Part shown: positions 29,521 to 37,983 of the stretch, piece after piece
Numbering within the stretch: position 1 is the stretch's first letter
Layout: the number at the start of each line of letters is the position of its first letter
Source: Rhizobium bangladeshense
GTDB taxonomy: Bacteria; Pseudomonadota; Alphaproteobacteria; Rhizobiales; Rhizobiaceae
Reading direction: 5' to 3'
DNA length: 64,000 nt
Assembly (NCBI RefSeq): GCF_017357245.1
Contig: NZ_CP071612.1
Coordinates: 1,925,001-1,989,000 of the forward strand
Notes under the pieces: model-generated
Seen by the model: only the letters and a program-made list of their open reading frames with translations
Told to the model about the DNA's origin: nothing
The model's database searches: none
Made by a program: the position numbers and the translations under genes

Positions 29521-29555
29521 AAAGCCACCCTGTCTCTGACAGGGTGGCTTTTTCT
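29521..29555 (+). terminator. Rho-independent terminator after hom
   Basis: A 14-bp stem AAAGCCACCCTGTC/GACAGGGTGGCTTT with a 3-nt loop and a TTTTT run. It lies 21 bp after the hom stop. Confidence 0.95.
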
Positions 29556-29656
29556 GTTAATCGTTCCGTCTCCCCTTACGGAAGTTTATATTACCAAATG
29601 CCGAAATATTGATATAAATAAAACCATAGATGGTGAGTCGTCGCGTGGAGCATTTC

Positions 29657-29902
29657 ATGAGCAAGGACAGCCATGCCGGGAAGGAGCATGGCTGCCCGAG
29701 CAAGGCGCCGCCAGCCCGTCCCGATATGTTTGCAGACATCCTCAAGCCGGTGCGCCGTGACTTTCGTGAAAAGAGCCTTGATGAGGCCCTTGATGACGAA
29801 GAGACGCAAGGCCGCAACTGGGCCATCCTGCTGACGCTCTTTTCGTTCTTGTTGGTGCAGATCGGCGGCTTCGCGGTGATCGTCTGGCTGATCTTCTGGT
29901 AA
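29657..29902 (+). CDS. Small membrane protein
   Basis: 81 aa, not recognised. Charged N-terminal half with DILKPVRRDFREKSLDEALDDEE, then one C-terminal transmembrane segment (WAILLTLFSFLLVQIGGFAVI). The start at 29657 has GGAG 7 nt upstream; an in-frame GTG/ATG further up is less supported. In many Rhizobiales I expect glpX between hom and recJ; it is not here. Confidence 0.65.
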   Translation: MSKDSHAGKEHGCPSKAPPARPDMFADILKPVRRDFREKSLDEALDDEETQGRNWAILLTLFSFLLVQIGGFAVIVWLIFW

Positions 29903-29982
29903 AAATCCGTGTCTGCAAATCCATCGCTATGTTATCTCCGCTGCTCCTGTAGAAAGAACAGATGAAGTCAGCGGAGTTTGGC

Positions 29983-31785
29983 ATGGCAGATCTCGTCGAT
30001 CCGGTACAACGCGCGTTTCTCGGCGTGGAGAAATCCGTACTCGACAATCGTTGGGTTGCAAGACTCGATCAGGCCGGCCAGAACCGCGCGCTCGCCATTT
30101 CGCAGATTCACGGGCTGCCGGATCTGATCGCCCGCGTTCTCGCAGGACGGGGCGTTCCGGTGGACGAAGCGATCGAATTCCTCGATCCGACGATCCGCAG
30201 CCTGATGCCCGATCCCCACACGCTGACCGATTGCGAAAAGGCCGCAATCCGCCTCGTGAATGCGATCGAGCGCGGCGAGAGCGTGGCGATTTTCGGCGAC
30301 TACGACGTCGACGGCGCTGCCTCCTCGGCGCTGATGTTCCGCTTTTTCAGCCATTTCGGCGTCAAGGCGAACATCTACATCCCCGATCGCATTTTTGAAG
30401 GTTATGGCCCCAATCCGGCGGCGATCAACCAACTGATCGACAATGGCGCCCGGCTCATCGTCACCGTCGATTGTGGGTCCACCAGTCACGAGGCGCTTGC
30501 GGCGGCCGCCGCGCGCAATATCGATGTCGTCGTCATCGATCACCACCAAGTGACACATGAACTGCCGCCATGCCATGCACTCGTCAATCCGAACCGTGAA
30601 GACGATCTCTCGGGGCAGGGGCATCTTTGCGCAGCCGGTGTCGTGTTCATGGTGCTGGTCGCGACATTGCGGCTGCTGCGCGCGGCCGGCAACAAACACA
30701 TCCTGGCGCTCGATCTACTGCAATGGCTTGATATCGTGGCGCTAGCGACGATCTGCGATGTCGTGCCGCTGAAGGGCCTCAACCGCGCCTATGTGGTGAA
30801 GGGCTTGGTCGCTGCCCGGCACCAGAGCAATGCCGGCCTTGCCGCGCTCTTCCGCAAGGCGGGGCTTGCAGGCCCGGTAACTCCTTATCATTTCGGCTTT
30901 CTGATCGGCCCGCGCATCAATGCCGGCGGGCGGATTGGTGACGCCGCACTCGGAAGCCGGCTTCTGACGCTCGATGATGCCGGCGAGGCGGAGGTGATCG
31001 CGCAGCGCCTCGATGAACTCAACCGTGAACGTCAGGCAATGGAAGCCATGATGTTGCAGGAGGCGGAAGCCGAGGCGCTTGCCGAATATGGTGACGGCGA
31101 GGGCGCCTCCGTCATCGTCACTGCCCATGAGAAGTGGCATCCGGGTATCGTCGGGCTGATCGCGGCGCGGCTGAAGGAGAAATTCAAACGGCCGGCCTTC
31201 GCGATTGCCTTCGATCCCTCCGGCCGCGGCACCGGCTCAGGCCGCTCCATCAACGGCTTCGACATGGGCAGGATGGTGCGTGCTGCGGTCGAGGAGGGCA
31301 TCCTCGTCAAGGGCGGCGGCCATGCCATGGCCGCGGGGCTGACGGTCGAGCGTGCCGATCTCGGCAGGCTGAGGACCTTCTTCACGGAGAAAGCGGCAAG
31401 GACCGTGGCGAGTCTCGTCGCCAACGAGACGCTGAAGATAGACGGTGCGATCGGCGCAAGCGGCGCCACCCTTGAACTCATCGACCGCCTGGAGGCCGCC
31501 GGCCCCTACGGCTCCGGCCACGCCCAGCCACTGTTTGCCGTACCGGCTCACCGTGTTCGCGATGCACGCCTGGTCGGCGAGAAACATGTGAAGGTGACGC
31601 TGGAGGCAATGGACGGATCGCGGCTCGATGGAATCGCCTTCCGAGCCGCCGATACCGGCCTCGGCAATCTTCTCATCAATTCACGCGGCGCGACTGTCCA
31701 TGTCGCAGGCTCGCTCGGCGCCGAACATTACCAAGGTGCACGTCGCATCCAGCTGCGCATCTGCGACGCAGCGCCGGCAAGATAA
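29983..31785 (+). CDS. recJ: Single-strand-specific 5'-3' exonuclease RecJ
   Basis: 600 aa DHH phosphoesterase of the RecFOR recombination and mismatch repair pathways. Motif I FGDYDVDGAAS, motif II VTVDCGSTSHE, motif III VVVIDHHQ, and the DHHA1 GGGHAMAAG with a C-terminal OB-like region (VKVTLEAMDGSRLDGIAF). Start at 29983 (GGAG 6 nt before); ATG at 29962 is possible. Confidence 0.94.
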   Translation: MADLVDPVQRAFLGVEKSVLDNRWVARLDQAGQNRALAISQIHGLPDLIARVLAGRGVPVDEAIEFLDPTIRSLMPDPHTLTDCEKAAIRLVNAIERGESVAIFGDYDVDGAASSALMFRFFSHFGVKANIYIPDRIFEGYGPNPAAINQLIDNGARLIVTVDCGSTSHEALAAAAARNIDVVVIDHHQVTHELPPCHALVNPNREDDLSGQGHLCAAGVVFMVLVATLRLLRAAGNKHILALDLLQWLDIVALATICDVVPLKGLNRAYVVKGLVAARHQSNAGLAALFRKAGLAGPVTPYHFGFLIGPRINAGGRIGDAALGSRLLTLDDAGEAEVIAQRLDELNRERQAMEAMMLQEAEAEALAEYGDGEGASVIVTAHEKWHPGIVGLIAARLKEKFKRPAFAIAFDPSGRGTGSGRSINGFDMGRMVRAAVEEGILVKGGGHAMAAGLTVERADLGRLRTFFTEKAARTVASLVANETLKIDGAIGASGATLELIDRLEAAGPYGSGHAQPLFAVPAHRVRDARLVGEKHVKVTLEAMDGSRLDGIAFRAADTGLGNLLINSRGATVHVAGSLGAEHYQGARRIQLRICDAAPAR

Positions 31786-31828
31786 ACGGCTGCGTTAAAC
31801 GGTGGCGATTGAGCAATTTAGAAGAAAT

Positions 31829-31936
31829 AAAGTGGCACGCCCTAGGGGAGTCGAACCCCTCTTCCCAGAATGAAAATCTGGTGTCCTAACCGATAGACGA
31901 AGGGCGCTTCCTTCGTGGTGGCGCCCTTATAGTCAG
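31829..31936. repeat. Direct repeat, copy 1 (tRNA-Glu unit)
   Basis: About 108 bp that I find identical to 32228-32335. It comprises a whole tRNA-Glu(TTC) gene plus its 5' flank on the minus strand (ending ATAGTCAG on the plus). Indicates a recent duplication or gene conversion of the tRNA unit. Confidence 0.85.
31833..31907 (-). tRNA. tRNA-Glu(TTC)
   Basis: 75 nt on the minus strand with an encoded CCA. Anticodon stem CCAGA/TCTGG around loop TTTTCAT, anticodon TTC. T-arm AGGGG/CCCCT with TTCGACT and acceptor GCGCCCT/AGGGCGT. First of three tRNA-Glu genes. Confidence 0.95.
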
Positions 31937-32083
31937 CACCTTCGAAAGCCGCAAGCGCCAAGGCGCGAAAAAATCACCGTTTTCGCCGATTTTTTTGTGC
32001 TGTGGAAAACCATGGCATCACGAGGTGGCGGATAGCTGGAATTACGAACCGGCGGAAGGGGCGGCGGCACTGCTTAGGCTCGA

Positions 32084-32158
32084 TGGTACGCCCTAGGGGA
32101 GTCGAACCCCTCTTTACAGAATGAGAATCTGTCGTCCTAACCGATAGACGAAGGGCGC
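32084..32158 (-). tRNA. tRNA-Glu(CTC)
   Basis: 75 nt on the minus strand, CCA encoded. Anticodon loop TTCTCAT on an ACAGA/TCTGT stem, anticodon CTC. Acceptor and T-arm match the two TTC copies but the anticodon arm differs. It lies between them. Confidence 0.95.
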
Positions 32159-32227
32159 AGGCCATCTGCTAGAATAGGCGCGCGCGCTGGCTTCTGCAAG
32201 CGGATGCGATGCTACTAATATGGAGAG

Positions 32228-32335
32228 AAAGTGGCACGCCCTAGGGGAGTCGAACCCCTCTTCCCAGAATGAAAATCTGGTGTCCTAACCGATAGACGAA
32301 GGGCGCTTCCTTCGTGGTGGCGCCCTTATAGTCAG
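32228..32335. repeat. Direct repeat, copy 2 (tRNA-Glu unit)
   Basis: Second copy of the ~108-bp unit at 31829-31936, same orientation, 399 bp apart start to start. Confidence 0.85.
32232..32306 (-). tRNA. tRNA-Glu(TTC)
   Basis: 75 nt, sequence as the copy at 31833-31907, including encoded CCA and anticodon TTC. Confidence 0.95.
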
Positions 32336-32394
32336 GCACTTTCGATCCCGCAAGCGGCAAATTCGATTTTTCTCAAAAAAATGACAGATATTCC

Positions 32395-32426
32395 GGCGGC
32401 AATGGTAATCTGAGATTACCGCTGCC
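32395..32426. other. Strong hairpin between tRNA-Glu and the M15 gene
   Basis: Inner stem GGTAATC-TGA-GATTACC (7 bp, 3-nt loop) extended by GGCGGC/GCTGCC with a 3-nt bulge. It lies downstream of the M15 gene on the minus strand and may end that transcript, but the nearest T-run is about 15 nt further on. The rest of 32307-32505 holds no gene. Confidence 0.45.
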
Positions 32427-32505
32427 AAATCAAAGGTTTGCAGAGCCTCCCAGAAGAAGATGAAATTCAGCTGACGTAGGGTGAGGGAACTTCGCGCTCG
32501 CGGTT

Positions 32506-33561
32506 TCAGATCGCTCTTGCAGTGGTCACCGGCGCCCGTTTGCCGCCGCAACCCCAATTCCAGTCGCGGGTCTTGCCGGTGTCGAGATGGACGGAGTCGG
32601 TGTGGCAATAGGTGCCGACGCCGCCGCGATCCGGCAAGGAACGAATATAGGCGGCGATATCCCACTTGGACACGCCGTCGATCTGAATGTCCGCGGCCTC
32701 ACAGCTCTTGTGCATCGATTCGTCAGCGCCGCCGACCATGCGGTTGTGTTCTTCGTTGCGATAACCCGAGGTAACGATGACAGGTCTGCCGAAATGGCTT
32801 TCGACCGCCCTGATCACTTTCAGCAGGTCCGGCTTGAAGCAGCCGACTTCGACATGATCATTCTGGACATGCAGCCCGTTTGGCGCAACACGCGTCATTC
32901 CGGGCAGGGCCGCCTTGTGCAGAAGGCCGGAAAGGCTGCCGAGCAGGTTCTGCTTCGGTGCGCTGTAGAGGGCGTTTGTTGTCGATGCCGGAATTCCGCC
33001 CGTCGCCAGCGAGACTGTCTGTGCGGGCGCAGGCTGCGTGCTGGAATTTTCTGACGATTGCTGTGGCGGCACCGGCGCTGCCGGCTGTCCAGGCGCGGTG
33101 GGTTGGCTGTAGACGCTGCTTTTTGCAGGTACCACGCCTTCCGTCGGCCCATAGGCCTGGGGCTGGATGATAGTGGAGGTGCCGTTATTCTGCGGCAGCG
33201 GCTGGTGATCCGAAAAGATGCTCATCGCCTGCGCGTTGATCCGTGTCGACTGCATCACGAGCCCGCCAATGTTTGCAGGCGCCGGCATTGCCGGATCAAC
33301 CGGCGGGACGGCGGCATTCGGATCTCCTGACACTATCTGCGGCGCGGTCTGGGCGCCGGAGACATTGACGAGCCGGGGGTCGGAATAGACTGAACGCGGC
33401 GAAGATTTCACGGGCGCCGTTGCGCCAAGCTGGGGCTCTGCGGCTGTCGCCGCCGGAGGCGCCGGAATCGCTGCTGCGGAATCAACCGCCTTCTTGTTCG
33501 ATACGCAGCCCGACAGCACCAGCATGGAAGTGGCGATCAGCAATGCGCCCATTATGGGCAT
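32506..33561 (-). CDS. Lipoprotein with YcbK/DUF882 (peptidase M15-like) domain
   Basis: 351 aa. Lipobox ATSMLVLSGC places it in the envelope. A long Pro/Ala/Gln-rich linker fills about residues 25-230. The C-terminal DUF882 domain follows: VIVTSGYRNEEHNRMVGGA, SMHKSCEAADIQIDG (zinc-type His and Asp) and GGVGTYCHTDSVHLDTG. Such domains are predicted to cut peptidoglycan cross-links. Start near 33561; an ATG 9 bp later is also possible. Confidence 0.85.
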   Translation of the reverse strand: MPIMGALLIATSMLVLSGCVSNKKAVDSAAAIPAPPAATAAEPQLGATAPVKSSPRSVYSDPRLVNVSGAQTAPQIVSGDPNAAVPPVDPAMPAPANIGGLVMQSTRINAQAMSIFSDHQPLPQNNGTSTIIQPQAYGPTEGVVPAKSSVYSQPTAPGQPAAPVPPQQSSENSSTQPAPAQTVSLATGGIPASTTNALYSAPKQNLLGSLSGLLHKAALPGMTRVAPNGLHVQNDHVEVGCFKPDLLKVIRAVESHFGRPVIVTSGYRNEEHNRMVGGADESMHKSCEAADIQIDGVSKWDIAAYIRSLPDRGGVGTYCHTDSVHLDTGKTRDWNWGCGGKRAPVTTARAI

Positions 33562-33702
33562 CCGCGTCTCAATATCACACAAGCAATCGGTCTCCGGTTG
33601 ATGCGAAAAGCGGCGATATATTGCCCTCCTCCGCTTCGAGTCACCGGGAGATTGCCTGCGGGGCCGGATCGCGGCAAGCGCCAAGGCGCCGGCCGGACCC
33701 GA

Positions 33703-33740
33703 AATCGCAAAAGCCGCAAGCTTCGCAAAAGCCTTGCGGC
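33703..33740 (-). terminator. Terminator after gloA
   Basis: On the minus strand GCCGCAAG/CTTGCGGC (33733-33740 with 33713-33720) with a 12-nt loop is followed by TTTTGCGATTT, 9 bp past the gloA stop. The remaining 33562-33702 shows no gene. Confidence 0.65.
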
Positions 33741-33748
33741 CAAAACCC

Positions 33749-34189
33749 CTACCAGGCGCCGGTATTGCCCATAGAAGCCCAGGGTTCGGCGGCCGGAAGC
33801 GGGCTTCCTTTCTGCAGGATTTCTATCGAGATGCCGTCTGGCGAGCGCACGAAAGCCATGTTGCCATCGCGCGGCGGCCGGTTGATGGTGACGCCGTTAT
33901 CCATCAGCTTCTGACAGGTCGCGTAAATATCATCCACCTCATAGGCGAGGTGGCCGAAATTGCGTCCTCCGCTATAATCCTCCGTATCCCAGTTGTAGGT
34001 AAGCTCGAGGCAGGGGGCTTTTTCGCTGCGCGCACGGTCGAGATCGTCGCGCGCGGCCAGGAAAACCAGGGTGTAGCGGCCCTTCTCATTTTCGTGGCGG
34101 CGAATCTCCTCCAGCCCGAAGAGCGTCGTATAAAAGGCAAGCGAAGCGTCCAGATCTTTGACGCGAACCATCGTGTGGAGATAACGCAT
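33749..34189 (-). CDS. gloA: Lactoylglutathione lyase (glyoxalase I)
   Basis: 146 aa. Converts the methylglyoxal-glutathione adduct to lactoylglutathione. MRYLHTMVRVKDLDASLAFY (metal His), YTLVFLAARDD, LELTYNWD (metal Glu), FGHLAYEVDDIY (metal His) and DGISIEIL (Glu). Typical GlxI length. Confidence 0.92.
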   Translation of the reverse strand: MRYLHTMVRVKDLDASLAFYTTLFGLEEIRRHENEKGRYTLVFLAARDDLDRARSEKAPCLELTYNWDTEDYSGGRNFGHLAYEVDDIYATCQKLMDNGVTINRPPRDGNMAFVRSPDGISIEILQKGSPLPAAEPWASMGNTGAW

Positions 34190-34384
34190 TCTATCTACTC
34201 CTATATTGGGGCTGGCCCTTTTCGGCTAGCCGTGGTCAGCTTCGGGCAAGTCATCATCATAAAATGTGCATCTGGGAATAACCGAAAACTAGGACTTGCG
34301 CTTATCCGTTACCAAGATGTTAATCTTGATTTCAAGAATCAGTTAACCGTAACAGTGTGACGCGTATTCGAGGGGCTGGCGACA

Positions 34385-34963
34385 ATGGCTGATAGGATTT
34401 CATCGAACGAATACACTGATCTCGACGAGCTGTCGTCAGAGACGGTCGACCTTGTTGAAATCACCGGTGTCGTCAAGTGGTTCGACGTCGCCAAGGGCTT
34501 CGGCTTCATCGTGCCGGACAATGGCATGCAGGATGTTCTCCTGCACGTGACCTGCCTGCGCCGCGACGGTTACCAGACGATCCTCGAGGGAACGCGCATC
34601 GTCGCCCTCGTCCAGCGTCGCGAGCGTGGCTACCAGGCTTTCAAGATTCTCTCGATGGACCAATCGACCGCAATTCATCCTTCGCAGCTGCCGCCGGTGC
34701 GCACCCATGTGCAGGTCACCGCGACAAGCGGGCTGGAGCGCGCGCTTGTCAAGTGGTTCAACCGCACCAAGGGCTTCGGCTTCCTGACGCGGGGTGAGGG
34801 CACGGAAGACATTTTTGTGCACATGGAGACGCTGCGCCGCTTCGGACTGACGGAACTGCGCCCCGGCCAGGTGGTCCTCGTCCGCTTCGGCGACGGCGAG
34901 AAGGGCCTGATGGCCGCTGAGATCCATCCCGATGTTCCGAGCCCAGCGAGCCGGTCGCACTGA
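34385..34963 (+). CDS. Cold-shock protein with two CSD domains
   Basis: 192 aa. Two cold-shock domains: [20 protein letters not shown] with VLLHVTCL (about residues 28-92), and [20 protein letters not shown] with IFVHMETL (about 118-185). Both keep RNP1/RNP2. It binds single-stranded nucleic acid, probably as an RNA chaperone. The 195-bp leader (34190-34384) is long enough to hold a regulatory 5' UTR, but I see no defined motif. Followed after one base by a DUF192 gene. Confidence 0.93.
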   Translation: MADRISSNEYTDLDELSSETVDLVEITGVVKWFDVAKGFGFIVPDNGMQDVLLHVTCLRRDGYQTILEGTRIVALVQRRERGYQAFKILSMDQSTAIHPSQLPPVRTHVQVTATSGLERALVKWFNRTKGFGFLTRGEGTEDIFVHMETLRRFGLTELRPGQVVLVRFGDGEKGLMAAEIHPDVPSPASRSH

Positions 34964-34964
34964 C

Positions 34965-35450
34965 ATGCGCGGCCATATCCTTTTTCATGCGATCGGAAGC
35001 GCCATCATGGCGCTTTTTTTCTTGGTGGCTCTGCCGGCTTTGGCTGCGGAGGAGATGCGATTCGATAAGGAGCCGCTGCTTATTGAGACGGCCGCGGGCA
35101 AGACGCTGCGTTTCACCGTCGAGGTGGCTGCCACCGGTGATCAGCGCGCCCGCGGGCTGATGTTTCGCAAGTCGATGGCCGATGACGCAGGTATGATCTT
35201 TGATTTCGGCGAACCGCGGCGCGTCGCCATGTGGATGGAAAATACCATCCTGCCGCTCGACATGCTTTTCGCCGATACCACTGGCACGATCCGCCACATC
35301 AAGGAAAACGCGACGCCCTATTCGCGCGACATCATCGATTCGATGAGTGAAGTGAAATACGTCCTCGAACTGAATGCCGGCGTCGTCAGCAAACTCGGAA
35401 TCAAGCCAGGCGACCGGATCGTCAGCGCCACGACAACGAAGGCGAAGTGA
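34965..35450 (+). CDS. DUF192 family secreted protein
   Basis: 161 aa. Sec signal (HAIGSAIMALFFLVALPALAAE). DUF192 core: FTVEVAATGDQRARGLMFRKSM, MWMENTILPLDMLF, VLELNAGVVSKLGIKPGDRI. Function unknown; one of the families kept next to cold-shock genes in rhizobia. Start ATG one base after the csp stop, so it is on the same transcript. Confidence 0.88.
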   Translation: MRGHILFHAIGSAIMALFFLVALPALAAEEMRFDKEPLLIETAAGKTLRFTVEVAATGDQRARGLMFRKSMADDAGMIFDFGEPRRVAMWMENTILPLDMLFADTTGTIRHIKENATPYSRDIIDSMSEVKYVLELNAGVVSKLGIKPGDRIVSATTTKAK

Positions 35451-35499
35451 CAGCGCCCAGGCCCGCGGCTAGAAGTTCAAGAATATAAGGATATTTGAA

Positions 35500-35576
<77 letters not shown>

Positions 35577-35741
35577 TGCCGTGATTGGCAGCGGGAATAC
35601 ACGGTTCACTTCGCCGTCGCAACCCATAAATCCAGCTGTGGCCGCAGATTTCTCACCTGACCTGTGGACGCAACACGAAAATCTCGAGCGCCCGTTCGTT
35701 TTCTCTGCGGGGCGCAATTCGGCGTGGGTGCTGGATCGGCC

Positions 35742-35855
35742 TTAGCCGCGCGCGATCAGGCCGATATATTGGGCATAGCTGATGGCGACATAGAAGAAGG
35801 CGGTGATGCCGGCTCCTATCACAATGGCATTGAACTCTGCCGAACGTCTCATCAT
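35742..35855 (-). CDS. Possible 37-aa membrane peptide
   Basis: 37 aa, mostly one hydrophobic helix ([21 protein letters not shown]) after a basic start. It is shorter than most gene-callers allow and its ribosome site (GTGGA) is weak. Real genes of this shape exist in rhizobia, but I cannot confirm it. Confidence 0.4.
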   Translation of the reverse strand: MMRRSAEFNAIVIGAGITAFFYVAISYAQYIGLIARG

Positions 35856-35920
35856 GCGTATGATCCACTGAAAGCGATTAGGCCGCAAACTAGTGTCCCG
35901 GGCTGGATGCGGCAATCAGC

Positions 35921-35932
35921 TTGTGATCACAA
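35921..35932. promoter_or_regulatory. Perfect 12-bp palindrome
   Basis: TTGTGATCACAA is fully self-complementary. It lies just before a 48-codon ORF that ends at a terminator. Candidate operator for that unit. Confidence 0.45.
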
Positions 35933-35933
35933 C

Positions 35934-36080
35934 ATGAGACAAGTGGTAATATTGCGCAATCGCATGCAAATGGATTGGGACAGATGGCAACGTGATCTGA
36001 GGGAAGAATGTGCGCAAGGTCCGATCTGGCGGCAGCACTATGTTCCCAACGCATTTGGCGCCTCGTCAGTGTGGAGGTAA
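35934..36080 (+). CDS. Possible 48-aa protein (or part of a small RNA)
   Basis: 48 aa, Trp/Arg-rich ([22 protein letters not shown]). Its stop coincides with the start of a terminator, which supports a real transcription unit here, coding or not. No clear ribosome site. A small RNA transcribed through 35933-36110 is equally plausible. Confidence 0.3.
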   Translation: MRQVVILRNRMQMDWDRWQRDLREECAQGPIWRQHYVPNAFGASSVWR

Positions 36081-36110
36081 GGGCGGTGCGCCGATCCGCC
36101 TTTTTTCTTG
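36079..36110 (+). terminator. Rho-independent terminator
   Basis: AAGGGCGG-9 nt-CCGCCTTT (8-bp stem with one G-U) and a TTTTTT run. It ends a plus-strand unit in the otherwise unannotated interval 35856-36240. Confidence 0.8.
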
Positions 36111-36240
36111 AAAAAACGGGGATTCGCGGATAAGCAAAATTCATCTCTTCGCGTTATCCGTAACGACGAAGCAAAGCCCGGTAACGGGATTGAGACCATG
36201 CAAGGCGGGATGTCCCCGCATATTCGGAGATGCCGCAGTC

Positions 36241-36546
36241 ATGTCTGCCAAGATCTATCGTCCTGCTAAGACCGCCATGCAGTCCGGCAAGGCCAAGACC
36301 CATCTCTGGGTGCTTGAATTCGATCAGGAGTCGCCGCGCAAGATCGATCCGATGATGGGTTACACCTCCTCCAGCGATACGCGCCAGCAGGTAAAGCTCA
36401 CCTTCGAAACGCAAGCGCTTGCCGAAGCCTACGCCCAGCGCAACGGCATTGAATACCGCGTTATCGCGCCGAAGGACCCGGCCCGCCAGGTTGTGGCCTA
36501 TCCGGATAATTTCCGCTATACCCGCACGCAGCCCTGGACGCACTGA
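36241..36546 (+). CDS. NADH dehydrogenase (ETC complex I) NDUFS4-type subunit
   Basis: 101 aa. SAKIYRPAKTAMQSGKAKTHLW, FDQESPRKIDPMMGYTSSSDT and LTFETQALAEAYAQRNGIEY, the mitochondrial 18-kDa (NDUFS4) subunit pattern. It stabilises the NADH-oxidising arm of complex I. Start ATG at 36241, the conserved MSAKIY. Confidence 0.93.
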   Translation: MSAKIYRPAKTAMQSGKAKTHLWVLEFDQESPRKIDPMMGYTSSSDTRQQVKLTFETQALAEAYAQRNGIEYRVIAPKDPARQVVAYPDNFRYTRTQPWTH

Positions 36547-36594
36547 GATTTCTCGTCCACATATGCCGTCGTATCCTTGGGTGCGGCAGCAGAC

Positions 36595-36671
<77 letters not shown>

Positions 36672-36703
36672 TCTTTTCAAGGATTTAGCTGCACTTGTTC
36701 TTC

Positions 36704-37120
36704 TTATGCCACCTCCGGGGTAACGCTGGGGGTAACGGTGGCGGATTTTCGTTGGTGCTCTTTCAGCTGAGCCTTTGCAATCCTCACGCCCGATCCGTCG
36801 AAGCCGAGCGGTCCTTCTTCATTGTCGATAGGTGCCATCAGCTGCTCGGCTTCATCTCGGATGTGGGCGCGCAGTCCGGAGGGATTCGACCAGCCCAGCG
36901 TGCCCTCGGCGTCGCCACCGTCCTCATCGTCAGCATCATCAAACTCAAGGTCATAGAGGCACTGATTGCCGACATACAGCGGCGCGCTTCCGATGGAGGG
37001 TTCCAGGTCGCCGTTGTCCTCGAGATCTGGGTCCCCGTCGAGGAGATCCAGGAGCGCGATCAATTGCTCTATGCAAGCTTCAACGATTTCACGTTGCAGC
37101 TCCTGAACCCGCTGGCTCAT
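36704..37120 (-). CDS. Prophage hypothetical protein
   Basis: 138 aa, not recognised. Acidic and Asp/Glu-rich, beginning MSQRVQELQREIVEACIEQLIALLDLLDGD with a central DDADDEDGGDAEG. Its start overlaps the stop of the gene upstream (ATGA), so the two form one minus-strand operon. Nearest phage gene to the tRNA, where lysogenic conversion genes often sit. Confidence 0.65.
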   Translation of the reverse strand: MSQRVQELQREIVEACIEQLIALLDLLDGDPDLEDNGDLEPSIGSAPLYVGNQCLYDLEFDDADDEDGGDAEGTLGWSNPSGLRAHIRDEAEQLMAPIDNEEGPLGFDGSGVRIAKAQLKEHQRKSATVTPSVTPEVA

Positions 37121-37983
37121 ACGGCAGCCCTCCCAGCGACGCCAGCCACCGAGTCGACGAACCGAGCGAGTTGACCAAGAGGGCCGGGGTCAAATTCCGT
37201 TGCCTTGATGAGCGCGGCTGCAGTGACGGCGAGGGCGTCAGCTTTCATCCCTAAGCCGGCCAGAGTGCGAGCTTGGCATTGCGAGACGTCATTGGCTGCC
37301 GCCAAGAGGCGAGTATCAGCTTTGGCCACACGCAGCTTTGCAGCATCAGCGCCTGAAACCTTCCGAAGACGCGAGGTCTCCGCCTCGTACCGTTCGGCAA
37401 GTTGGATGCGCAGTTCGCACTCCTTGATCGCCTTGATCCTGTACGCTCGATTGCGCGCCAGAGCCTTTTCGGTTCGCCCGTTGGGAGTAGATTGCCTCCA
37501 CCCTTCCAGGTGCTTTCTCTCTTCGTCGGCAGTGCGAATGGCAAAGCACGTCTTCGGGTTTCCCCGGCGGAATTTCGGTGACAACCTCTTTGTCAACTCG
37601 CTTGTATCTCGGACGAGATAGCGGCCGATGATGTCGCGCTCGGCTGGCCCGGGGTACCGACCGTCCTGCGCGTTCGCTCCAAGAAGTAGCTCCTCGGGCG
37701 CCAACGGCCACTGATGCCGCCACTCGTCCGCCAACCACTCCAGCTCATCGTGAGCCCTCTTCAGTTCCGTGCAGGCAACGTCAAACTCTTGGTACGCTGT
37801 CACCAGTTCAGGGTTCTCAGCCTGATCGGCAAGCGATTGGGCCTCGACAACATCGGCACCCTGCGCGTCAGGCGCAACGGCGATTGCGGCGGTCGTCGAA
37901 GCGGCGGCAAGGCCGAAAAGAATGGCGCGGCGGGTGGCATCGGGCAAGCCTTCGGCGGCTGCCAGAATCGTTGCGTTCGGCAT
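37117..37983 (-). CDS. Prophage hypothetical protein with Tat-like N-terminus
   Basis: 288 aa, not recognised. The N-terminus ATRRAILFGLAAASTTAAIAV has twin Arg followed by a hydrophobic core, suggesting Tat export. The rest is charged and helical (ERKHLEGWRQSTPNGRTEKA, YEAETSRLRKV). Start MPNATIL at 37983 (AGGAA 8 nt upstream) is preferred to the ATG at 38061. It reads away from the control region at 37984-38108, so it may be expressed in the lysogen. Confidence 0.65.
   Translation of the reverse strand: MPNATILAAAEGLPDATRRAILFGLAAASTTAAIAVAPDAQGADVVEAQSLADQAENPELVTAYQEFDVACTELKRAHDELEWLADEWRHQWPLAPEELLLGANAQDGRYPGPAERDIIGRYLVRDTSELTKRLSPKFRRGNPKTCFAIRTADEERKHLEGWRQSTPNGRTEKALARNRAYRIKAIKECELRIQLAERYEAETSRLRKVSGADAAKLRVAKADTRLLAAANDVSQCQARTLAGLGMKADALAVTAAALIKATEFDPGPLGQLARFVDSVAGVAGRAAV

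Noticed and set aside
31829-32335. Repeated ~108-bp units considered as a CRISPR-like array or mobile repeat
   Set aside because: Each unit is a tRNA-Glu gene with flank; two copies plus a variant do not make a CRISPR array.
35664-36080. A 138-codon plus-strand frame read as one gene
   Set aside because: It crosses the palindrome and lies opposite a small membrane frame; only its last 48 codons have any support, from the terminator.
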